Assembly: GCF_022447245.1 (NCBI RefSeq)
Contig: NZ_JAKVBC010000002.1
Location: 62,001-126,000 of the forward strand
Direction: 5' to 3'
DNA length: 64,000 bases
Source: Kordia sp.
GTDB lineage: Bacteria; Bacteroidota; Bacteroidia; Flavobacteriales; Flavobacteriaceae
Within the stretch, counting starts at the first letter, position 1, and every line of letters begins with the position of its first letter. Both the position numbers and the translations under genes were made by a program. Of the stretch, positions 9,518 through 16,472 are shown one piece after another. The notes under the pieces are model-generated. The model did no database searches. It was given only the letters and a program-made list of their open reading frames with translations, and was not told the origin of the DNA.

Positions 9518-9542
9518 GTTAATGAACGTTAACGAGTGTTAA
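9518..9542. promoter_or_regulatory. Three GTTAA boxes at 10-bp phase, candidate response-regulator site
   Basis: GTTAA occurs at 9518-9522, 9528-9532 and 9538-9542, exactly one helical turn apart, in the region shared by the divergent GLPGLI operon and the histidine kinase. OmpR/PhoB-family regulators usually bind direct repeats of this period, and one is encoded at 11095. Binding is inferred, not shown. Confidence 0.5.
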
Positions 9543-9571
9543 CCAATGCTGTACTATGTCAAATAACTTCT

Positions 9572-9579
9572 TACTTTTG
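9572..9579 (+). promoter_or_regulatory. Flavobacterial -7 element TACTTTTG before the histidine kinase
   Basis: TACTTTTG fits the TAnnTTTG consensus, 19 bp before the kinase ATG. No TTG is found at the usual -33 distance, which is consistent with a promoter that needs an activator, possibly bound at the GTTAA boxes just upstream. Confidence 0.4.
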
Positions 9580-9598
9580 GATTGTTAATTACATTAAA

Positions 9599-11098
9599 AT
9601 GAAGCAACAACGCTCTTCTTCTTGGATTTTATATGCAATCATTGCAACCATTGCTATCACAATTGCTGTACAGATTTATTGGAATTATAAAAACTACACT
9701 GTTAATAAACAACAATTTATGAATCAGGTACAGATTAGTTTGGATAATGCTGTTGAAGCATATTATGCAGATTTTGCCAAGCAAGAAAAGATGATGTTTG
9801 TTACTATGGATGCTTCTAATCTTGGTAATGTACCAACATTTGAGCAGCTCAAAAATATGGATATTGATTCTATATTACGAATATTTAGTCATGAGTGATA
9901 TAAACATCTTGACAATATAGTTATTGATGCTAGAGTAGAAGGGCTTGAGTATCCCAAAGAATCCATTGATTCCTTATTAAAATCTACACAATCAACTATG
10001 AGAGCTCAATTTGCAAAATTCAAAAATGAAACAAAACAATATAATGATAGTATACGCTTGTTTAATGAAATATCATCTTTATATATTTCTATTTCCGAAG
10101 ATTCTTTGAACTTTAAGAAGCTAAGAACTTTTTTGGACACAGAATTGGATCGAAAGAAAATTGAAATTCCATATCGTTTGCAACTTTCTGTTAACAAAAA
10201 AGTGATTGGAGAAATTGGAGATGATACACTTCCAGAAGAAACTTTGCAAACGTATTCAAAATCTGCCTACCAAAAGCCTGGAGAAAAATTGGGTCTTCGC
10301 TTTGCAAACATTTCTAAAGCCGTTTGGAAAAAGAGCATGTTTGGCATTTTGTTATCTACATTGCTTTCGTTAGCAATTATTAGTTCTCTATTGTATTTAT
10401 TGCGAATTATCCGTCGTCAGAAACAATTGGCTGAGATCAAAAATGATTTGATCAGTAATATTACACACGAATTTAAAACACCGATTACTACCATCTCTAC
10501 AGCATTGGAAGCCATTCAACATTTTGAAGCTATCAAAGATCCTGAAAAGACACAGAAATATTTATCCATCTCAGATAAACAATTGAAAAAATTGCATGTA
10601 ATGGTGGAAAAATTATTGGAGACAGCTACCCTTGACAGTGAAAAATTATTGTTGAAGAAAGAAAGTGTTGACGTCATTGATTTTGTTCAAAAAGTAACCG
10701 AAAAACAACGTACACTTTCAAACGAGAAAACACTTTCGTTTCGAAGTAATGTAGAAAGTCTATTAACAGATATTGATCCTTTCCATTTTGAAAATGCTAT
10801 TACAAATTTGATTGATAATGCACTTAAATATGGTGGCGACACTGTGGAAGTGAATGTAACCAAAGTATTGGAAACTATTGAAATTACCGTTTCCGACAAT
10901 GGGAACGCTATTGACAAATCGCAACGAGAAAAGATTTTTGATAAGTTTTATAGAATTCCGAAAGGAAATACACACGACGTCAAAGGTTTTGGAATTGGAT
11001 TGTATTACACCAAAAAGATTATTGAAAAACACAACGGAACGATTCAATTGGTTCCAAACGCCAATCATACTATTTTTAAAATTACGCTGTTATCATGA
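9599..11098 (+). pseudogene. Sensor histidine kinase interrupted by in-frame TGA at 9896
   Basis: Two open segments in the same frame (9599-9895 and 9899-11098) are separated by a single TGA at 9896-9898, after IFSHE and before YKHLDNIVIDARVEGL. Full length would be 499 codons. Architecture: membrane segment at about residues 8-26 (SWILYAIIATIAITIAVQIY), sensor region in the periplasm, second membrane segment (MFGILLSTLLSLAIISSLLY), H-box NITHEFKTPITT, N-box NLIDNALKYGG, G1 VSDNGNAID (Asp and Gly kept) and G2 FGIGLYYT. The stop falls in the sensor domain, so without readthrough or reinitiation (ATG at 9998 would lose the first membrane anchor) no normal kinase is made. Its stop overlaps the start of the response regulator. 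Confidence 0.85.
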
Positions 11099-11778
11099 CA
11101 AGAAATACGATAAAATTACTTTTGGCAGAAGACGAACCTGCTTTAGGACAGATTGTGAAAGAAACCTTAGAATCACGTGATTTTGAAGTGTTTTTGTGTG
11201 AAAATGGAGAAGAGGCGTATAAAGTATATCAGGAAGTACAACCAGAAATTTTGGTTTTGGATGTTATGATGCCAAAGAAAGATGGTTTTACATTAGCGCG
11301 AGAAATTCGCCAAGAAAATTCAACAATTCCTATTATATTTTTAACAGCTAAATCGCAAGTAAAAGATGTGGTAGAAGGTTTTCAATACGGCGGAAACGAC
11401 TATTTGAAAAAACCGTTTAGCATGGAAGAATTGATTGTGCGTATACATGCGTTATTAAATCGAATTCATTTAAAACAAGATCATACACAAATTCCGATTG
11501 GAAATTACACCTTCAATCATACACAACAGCAACTTATTTGGGAAGATACTTCTCTACAATTGACACATCGGGAATCTGCTTTGCTATTTCATTTATCTGA
11601 AAAACGAAATGCAGTTTTAGACAGAACATTTATTCTCAACAAACTTTGGGGCGATGATGACTTTTTTAATGCTCGTAGTATGGATGTTTTTATCACCAAA
11701 CTTCGTAAAAAACTAAAAAACGATCCTGAAATTCAGATTGTGAATGTACGTGGTTTTGGATATAAGTTGATTTGCTAA
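11095..11778 (+). CDS. OmpR-family response regulator
   Basis: 227 aa. The receiver domain covers residues 6-118 with acidic pocket E12/D13, phospho-acceptor Asp56 (LVLDVMMP), Thr84 in FLTAK and the conserved Lys near 105 (YLKKPF). A winged-helix DNA-binding domain covers about 128-227, with LTHRESALLFHLSE, the RSMDVFITKLRKKLK recognition helix and GFGYKLIC at the end. The ATG overlaps the kinase TGA (ATGA), so the two are translationally coupled. The likely targets are its own promoter and the divergent GLPGLI/protease operon. The regulator is intact although its cognate kinase is interrupted. Confidence 0.95.
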   Translation: MTRNTIKLLLAEDEPALGQIVKETLESRDFEVFLCENGEEAYKVYQEVQPEILVLDVMMPKKDGFTLAREIRQENSTIPIIFLTAKSQVKDVVEGFQYGGNDYLKKPFSMEELIVRIHALLNRIHLKQDHTQIPIGNYTFNHTQQQLIWEDTSLQLTHRESALLFHLSEKRNAVLDRTFILNKLWGDDDFFNARSMDVFITKLRKKLKNDPEIQIVNVRGFGYKLIC

Positions 11779-12240
11779 TTTTTAGATTTTTAAACCTGTT
11801 AGACTTGTCTTGTAAGAATAATACAGCAAAATACCAAAAAAACAAAACTTACTATCAGTATCTCGAAAAAATGAGCCCCTTAATCAAGATATATTCTAGT
11901 TAATTGAAATACTGAAAGTCCCTAAAAGCACATAAAATAAGGGTTCAATTTTCTTTTCTCAGAGTAAATTGATACTTGATATATTTGTAATTATGAATTA
12001 AAAAAAGCATTAACGTAGACATTTTACACATACTACTAATATGATTAAATTCAAAAAAGGGTAATACATAAAATCATAGAGTATTTCTGAAAGACCAAAT
12101 TGATATAAATGCTGAGACCATCAGTGATACCTAGATAAGCATATACCATGGAAAACGGATGTTAAAAACACAACACAAATATATTCAACAAAGAAAAAGA
12201 AAAGCTTTTCCAAATTATATCAAGCCAACATGAACCTTAA
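11779..12240. other. Gene-free AT-rich stretch after the response regulator
   Basis: No gene supported. A frame of about 40 codons starting near 12148 (PWKTDVKNTTQIYS) runs up to the transposase-like relic and may be part of it in another frame. The rest is stop-rich in all frames. Confidence 0.5.
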
Positions 12241-12390
12241 GCAGGGTTCAGAGATGTGCATCATCTTGTAAATGATTTACAACATTATTTGGATGAATGT
12301 TGTTATCGCTTTAAAAAGAAACTCTGTTAAAGAAAGTATTTTTGACAACTTCTTGAATAAAATGTTCAATACGGCACTATGTCTTGTCAA
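12241..12390 (+). pseudogene. IS1595-type transposase 3' relic (degenerate)
   Basis: In one frame from 12241: AGFRDVHHLVNDLQHYLDEC, then CYRFKK; after a frameshift near 12320, KESIFDNFLNKMFNTA. The order 'LQxYLDExCYRFxR ... IFDxLLxRM' is that of the C-terminus of IS1595/ISXO2-like transposases. The catalytic region is missing and there are no terminal inverted repeats that I could find, so this is a fossil. The family call is from memory of the motif and is tentative; a non-transposase origin cannot be excluded. An 84-codon frame at 12272-12526 mixes the second half of this relic with noise and is not a gene. Confidence 0.45.
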
Positions 12391-12532
12391 AAATATTGGT
12401 AACCAAACACATAAGTTAAAAAGAGAATTAGCCATTTTATCAATTTTTATAAAACAGCATTTGAAAAAAGTAATCATTGTCGAGGATATACTTTTAATAG
12501 AAAAAGTACCCAAAACAAAAAGCTAGAGTATT

Positions 12533-12765
12533 AAGTTTGTTGCAAATGATGGTTTTCCAACTTATGAAAGTGATTTAGGATTGACTATGCAAATTGATGC
12601 ATTTTGGAACGGAAGTGTGGAAGATTTCGAAGAAGATAATATTAATATGCCCTACGGGAAATAAAAGAGCCAAAAGATTAGCTAAAAGATAGTGATTTGG
12701 GTGGGTAAACTCAAGGACTTCAAGACTACATCAAAAATTTGAGAAAAAATAATCCAAATACTTAA
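12533..12765 (+). pseudogene. Relic of an unrecognised protein gene (C-terminal part)
   Basis: From 12533 one frame reads KFVANDGFPTYESDLGLTMQ, then IDAFWNGSVEDFEEDNIN, to a TAA at 12662. In the +2 frame the sequence goes on as DLGG, stop, TQGLQDYIKNLRKNNPNT and a final TAA at 12763. Both parts look like protein (acidic, with Trp, Phe and Gly), but a start, frame continuity and an uninterrupted end are absent. Most simply this is the decayed 3' half of one gene. The end resembles short tails of secreted toxin-like proteins, but not enough to name a family. Confidence 0.4.
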
Positions 12766-12809
12766 ATTTTCATAATTTAAGAAGATAATTAAGACAAAAA
12801 TAAGAACTA

Positions 12810-13418
12810 ATGAAATATTTAATATTAATACTTTTTTCAACAGTAGTAACAGCTCAAAATATAACTATTGAAACTTATGTAAATAATTTTTTTTACTGGG
12901 GTATTTCAAATCCGATAACAGTTAGTGTAGATGGTTATGATCATAATAGTTTTCAGCTTAAAACTGATAATGGATCAGTAGAAAGAATTGAGGGCAACAA
13001 TTTTTCTATTAGTCCAAAAAAAACAGGAAATTTAAAAATTTCTGTTTATGATGAATCAAATACTAAAATCGCAGAAAAGACAATGCATGTTTTAGATTTG
13101 AGATTCAAAGCGATTTTACGTATGTCTTATGATGAAAAAGATAATCCAATTTTAAAGAGATCTAGAGGGATTAAAATAGTAGTTGATCACCCAACAATAA
13201 CTTTAAGTATAAATCCAACCATAAAATATCAGATTTTGATTTTACGCGGGGAGAGTATTATTTTTGACATATATCATGAAAGTTCTTTATTTAATGATGA
13301 AATAAAGAAAAAGTTACTCAACTGTCAATCTGGTGATATTTTAATAATACGTGATATTACTATGTCTTCAAAAAATGACGAGGAAATAAGATTATCTGAT
13401 CTAAGTTTTAAAATTTAA
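12810..13418 (+). CDS. Secreted GldM C-terminal-domain-like protein, 202 aa
   Basis: Signal peptide (MKYLILILFSTVVTAQ) followed by an Ig-like domain at about residues 28-95 with NPITVSVDGYDHNSFQLKTD, NGSVERIEGNNFSISPKKTG and a strand ending HVLDLRF. This resembles the later GldM domains, where 'NPITVSVPG...G...Y.V.P...G...I.V' recurs; a second, more divergent domain follows (residues about 110-202, ending LSDLSFKI). GldM itself is a roughly 500-aa gliding/T9SS motor protein with an N-terminal helix; this gene has neither the length nor other gld genes nearby, so it is a free-standing GldM-like paralogue. It stands alone between relics. Confidence 0.65.
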   Translation: MKYLILILFSTVVTAQNITIETYVNNFFYWGISNPITVSVDGYDHNSFQLKTDNGSVERIEGNNFSISPKKTGNLKISVYDESNTKIAEKTMHVLDLRFKAILRMSYDEKDNPILKRSRGIKIVVDHPTITLSINPTIKYQILILRGESIIFDIYHESSLFNDEIKKKLLNCQSGDILIIRDITMSSKNDEEIRLSDLSFKI

Positions 13419-13701
13419 GTAACTCTAACACTACAAATTAATTCCTAGTAAGATAGGACTACTGTAAAAGTAAATAACAGAGCTGTTTTTTGGTGTAGCT
13501 TTTTTGCATAATAAAATTTGCGTTGAAAACACGAATTTCATAATAAGAAAGGATCATATTTAGTAAGTTTTACTGCTATAAAGTAAAAGGTTCCTTGGAC
13601 TCTCGTTGTACTTTCCAAATCGTTTTTAAGGCTTTACTAATATACATCGAAATGGGTATTTATAAAATGATAGTCAAATCTGAGTGTTTGCTTTTTTTAA
13701 G
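13419..13701. other. Gene-free stretch
   Basis: About 280 bases with no supported gene; short frames at 13595-13840 and 13660-13872 are chance overlaps with the leader-peptide gene. Confidence 0.5.
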
Positions 13702-13734
13702 AAAAAGCGAGCTTTTACAGCTCGCTTTTTTTTT
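13702..13734. terminator. Bidirectional hairpin terminator
   Basis: AAAAAGCGAGC, 7-base loop, GCTCGCTTTTTTTTT. It lies 4 bp beyond the stop of the minus-strand leader peptide and has T-rich runs in both directions. Confidence 0.85.
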
Positions 13735-13738
13735 GATC

Positions 13739-13957
13739 CTATCCTGCAGATTCACATTCAGATGGAACACCACCAGTAAAGCTTCTACTTGTGTATGGCT
13801 CGTATGGCTCGGCTGGTGGACCAGAAGGACAATCTCTTGAACAATCACAACGACTTCCTGAAATTCCTCCAACTAGGTCATTTCTCAATTGTACTGCATC
13901 AAAACTAGAGATAGCTCTCTTATTTAGTTGCAGACTTTTTAAGTTTCTTTTTTTCAT
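13739..13957 (-). CDS. Double-glycine leader peptide precursor (class I lanthipeptide-like), 72 aa
   Basis: Small precursor-like gene. The leader residues 1-31 are basic (MKKRNLKSLQLNKRAISSFD) and end in DLVGG, the double-glycine cleavage motif of exported bacteriocin/RiPP precursors. The core (residues 32-72) has four cysteines in CDCSRDC and ECESAG plus many Ser, Pro and Gly. The leader is shared with seven other small genes in this window (LKSLxLNKxxIS type). No modifying enzyme or peptidase-exporter is visible nearby. A terminator follows directly, so it is a single-gene unit. The lanthipeptide name follows the usual annotation of such Kordia peptides; modification is unproven. Confidence 0.8.
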   Translation of the reverse strand: MKKRNLKSLQLNKRAISSFDAVQLRNDLVGGISGSRCDCSRDCPSGPPAEPYEPYTSRSFTGGVPSECESAG

Positions 13958-14188
13958 AATAAAAAAATTTATGGTTTATGCATGTAAGTTCACATAGTGA
14001 ATATTTGTTACCCAATCCAACCCTTTTTTTTTAAACACATTATCTAATAGCTAAAAATAACAAAAACTCACCCAAGATTATAAGCTCAACACTCATAAAG
14101 AATACTAGATAATAAATAGTACAATACATATGTGTAAAGTACTTACTGGCGCGCGCATCCTTTGTGAAAAAAATTAGAACTATATCAT
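13958..14188. other. Gene-free upstream region of the leader peptide
   Basis: About 230 bases, AT-rich. No gene and no confident promoter element recognised. Confidence 0.45.
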
Positions 14189-14472
14189 ATGAAAACACTA
14201 AAAAACAGCTCAAAAGCCAGACAAGCTATCCAAAAGTTATAAATATTCAGATTTTAAGAAACCATCAATAATAGAAGATATTTCTCATCAATTGGCTGAA
14301 AGCATTCAAATCTTCTATCAAAAAAAACGACTTCAAAACTTTGAGGCTAATTTTTTGTCATTTTTTAAGTAATAAATTTTTATGTGGAAATAATACTAAT
14401 CTTGAATTCTTACATAAAAATAGTTCAGAAGCAATCGTAGTAACAGAAGAAATCAATACATTTTCAAATTGA
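14189..14472 (+). pseudogene. Relic of an unrecognised gene in three frames
   Basis: Three pieces in shifting frames read like protein: MKTLKNSSKARQAIQKL (14189-14242), YKYSDFKKPSIIEDISHQLA, then ESIQIFYQKKRL and NFEANFLSFFK (14238-14372), and SNKFLCGNNTNLEFLHKNSS, then EAIVVTEEINTFSN (14368-14472). Each ends in a stop and the next begins within a few bases. That is what repeated single-base indels in one gene of about 90 codons would leave. Family not recognised. Confidence 0.4.
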
Positions 14473-14519
14473 CAGATAGTTTCTACAACTATGGCGCATT
14501 TTTTTGTAATTTGCCATTT

Positions 14520-15311
14520 ATGAAGCGTTTGATTCTTTTTTCTCTTTTGTTTTGTTCGATGTTTGTTTTCGGTCAAAAATCTATCACAGCAACGTTACAA
14601 CATCAAGATAGTTTGGTTGTGGATCGTTTTGTAGCCATGGATAATTTTGGTGCTTTATATGTGATTCAGAATAATATTTTAATCAAAAGAAAAGATGGAA
14701 AAGAATGGCAATACAATAATTTACAGTTAGGAAAAATTACATCTGTTGACATTCTAAATCCGCTAAAAATCACCTTGTTTTATGAAGATTTTAATACCGT
14801 TATTGTGTTAGATAATACGCTGAATGAAATCAAACGTATTGACTTTAATATTACAGGCGAGTTCAAAAATCTTGCGGCAGCAACTACGGCAAACGATCGA
14901 AATTTTTGGATTTTTGATACCAATACTCAACAATTGGAAGTGTTTAATTATGTTCAAGAAAAAACACCTGTTCAAAATTTACCAATTCCAGAAAAATTCA
15001 TCACACTAAAAAGTAATTACAATTTTTGTCGCGTATTGACAGAAACCACCTTGTATCTATATAATATCTACGGAAGTTTACTATCGCAAAAACTATTAGC
15101 TGGTGTAACAGATTTTGACATGACGAATGAGGAAGTCATTTTTTTAAAAGACAAACAGCTATATTTTACTAGCAATGACGACATTTATCTTATAAATTTG
15201 CCGTCTGAAAGAATTGCTATAAAACAGTTTTCGCTTCACGATGATATCTTGTATATTTACGACGGAGTTATCTTGTATCAATTCCAATTCAAAAAACCAA
15301 CTAAAGAATAA
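14520..15311 (+). CDS. Secreted beta-propeller-like hypothetical protein, 263 aa
   Basis: I chose the ATG at 14520 because it starts a clear signal peptide (MKRLILFSLLFCSMFVFGQ); the frame is open 51 bases further up but those codons are not protein-like. The mature part is made of short beta-strand repeats (FVAMDNFGALYVIQNN; FWIFDTNTQQLEVFNY; LYLYNIYGSLLSQKLL; DIYLINLPSERIA), as in Bacteroidota proteins often found one gene before the deoxynucleoside kinase. Probably periplasmic. No enzymatic motif seen. The kinase starts 78 bp downstream on the same strand. Confidence 0.75.
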   Translation: MKRLILFSLLFCSMFVFGQKSITATLQHQDSLVVDRFVAMDNFGALYVIQNNILIKRKDGKEWQYNNLQLGKITSVDILNPLKITLFYEDFNTVIVLDNTLNEIKRIDFNITGEFKNLAAATTANDRNFWIFDTNTQQLEVFNYVQEKTPVQNLPIPEKFITLKSNYNFCRVLTETTLYLYNIYGSLLSQKLLAGVTDFDMTNEEVIFLKDKQLYFTSNDDIYLINLPSERIAIKQFSLHDDILYIYDGVILYQFQFKKPTKE

Positions 15312-15389
15312 ATAGAACGAATATTTTTTAGAATCGATTATAAAATCCAATAGTCTGATTTTAAAGCAAACACCTAATCACAGAATCAC

Positions 15390-16004
15390 ATGCATGTTGC
15401 AATTGCAGGAAACATAGGCGCAGGAAAAACAACGCTCACAAAATTATTAGCAAAACATTATAATTGGGAACCACATTTTGAAGATGTAGTTGACAATCCA
15501 TATTTGGATGATTTTTACACACAAATGGAACGTTGGAGTTTTAACCTTCAAATTTATTTCTTAAATAGTCGTTTTAGGCAGGTTTTACAAATCCGAGAAA
15601 GCGGAAAAAAGATCATTCAAGATCGTACTATTTATGAAGATGCTCATATTTTCGCTCCAAATTTACACGCGATGGGATTAATGACGAATCGCGATTATGA
15701 AAACTATCAATCTCTTTTTGAATTGATGCAAAAGTTGGTTGATGCGCCTGATTTATTGATTTATTTGCGCGCAGATATTTCAACATTAGTAGCACAAATT
15801 CACAAACGCGGACGCGATTATGAAAATTCAATTAGTATTGACTACTTAAGCCGATTGAATGAACGCTATGAGGCTTGGATTTCACAGTATACGCAAGGAA
15901 AATTATTGATAATTGACGTGGACGACTTGGATTTTGTAGACAATCCAGAAGATTTAGGGAGTGTTATTAATAAGATTGACGCAGAAATTCACGGGTTGTT
16001 CTAA
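15390..16004 (+). CDS. Deoxynucleoside kinase
   Basis: 204 aa, the usual length. Phosphorylates deoxynucleosides in nucleotide salvage in the cytosol. P-loop AGNIGAGKTT at residues 5-14; FEDVVDNPYLDDFY with the substrate-contacting Glu; QDRTIYEDAHIFA, corresponding to the ERS/DRS motif; and the LID RGRDYENSI supplying arginines for ATP. Specificity among dA, dG and dC cannot be read from the sequence. The AUG is preceded by an intergenic gap with no obvious terminator, so it may be co-transcribed with the beta-propeller gene. A terminator follows. Confidence 0.93.
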   Translation: MHVAIAGNIGAGKTTLTKLLAKHYNWEPHFEDVVDNPYLDDFYTQMERWSFNLQIYFLNSRFRQVLQIRESGKKIIQDRTIYEDAHIFAPNLHAMGLMTNRDYENYQSLFELMQKLVDAPDLLIYLRADISTLVAQIHKRGRDYENSISIDYLSRLNERYEAWISQYTQGKLLIIDVDDLDFVDNPEDLGSVINKIDAEIHGLF

Positions 16005-16025
16005 ACACAAAATTTCTAAAAATAC

Positions 16026-16059
16026 AAAAGCCATTCTCAACAGAATGGCTTTCTTTTTT
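16026..16059. terminator. Bidirectional hairpin terminator
   Basis: AAAGCCATTCT, loop CAAC, AGAATGGCTTT, followed by CTTTTTTA on the plus strand and A-rich on the other side. It serves the converging kinase and leader-peptide genes. Confidence 0.85.
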
Positions 16060-16068
16060 ACTGCGCTT

Positions 16069-16317
16069 TTAGCAACCTGTATGACACGTTCTACAGTGTA
16101 ATGGATCAGAAAGCGGATGTGCATTGGTAATGCAATTTCCACAGGTTTGTCCACTACAATTGTTGGTATACGTTCCGCCGCTTCCGCTTCCGCCACCAGT
16201 ATCACAGTTTACATCTTCCGTTTCGAATGGAGGAAATTTTCCTCCGCGGATGTTTGACAAATTAGATACATTCATTTTTCCTAATGACAATTTGCTTTCA
16301 AACTTCTTTTTTTTCAT
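16069..16317 (-). CDS. Double-glycine leader peptide precursor, 82 aa
   Basis: The ATG at 16317 begins MKKKKFESKLSLGKMNVSNL and the leader ends in SNIRGG (residues 25-26). An ATG ten codons upstream exists but adds sequence not found in the related leaders. The core (about 56 aa) begins KFPPFETEDVNCD, has a glycine/serine run (TGGGSGSGGT) and seven cysteines, six of them in the last 40 residues (NNCSGQTCGNCI, HCRTCHTGC). Cys with nearby Ser/Thr suits thioether or disulfide formation, but this is inference. It is tail-to-tail with the deoxynucleoside kinase. Confidence 0.8.
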   Translation of the reverse strand: MKKKKFESKLSLGKMNVSNLSNIRGGKFPPFETEDVNCDTGGGSGSGGTYTNNCSGQTCGNCITNAHPLSDPLHCRTCHTGC

Positions 16318-16472
16318 GGTGTAATATTTTGTGGTTAATAAATACACATAAGGTATATATTTTAAAAGCTGCTTATTTTGGGTTTCACCATAAGATTTAT
16401 ACGTATATACTTGAAAAAAGAGGTGTTTTGCCCAAAATTGTTTAATTTTCTAAAAAATCACTTGTCATCTCT

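Noticed and set aside
9896-9898. Selenocysteine or recoded TGA in the histidine kinase
   Set aside because: There is no obvious stem-loop of SECIS type after it, kinases do not use Sec here, and other genes in the window carry TAA and TAG in frame, so a common recoding cannot be the cause.
12272-12526. 84-codon frame as a real gene
   Set aside because: It starts inside a transposase-like relic, carries only the second half of its motif and then runs into low-complexity sequence.
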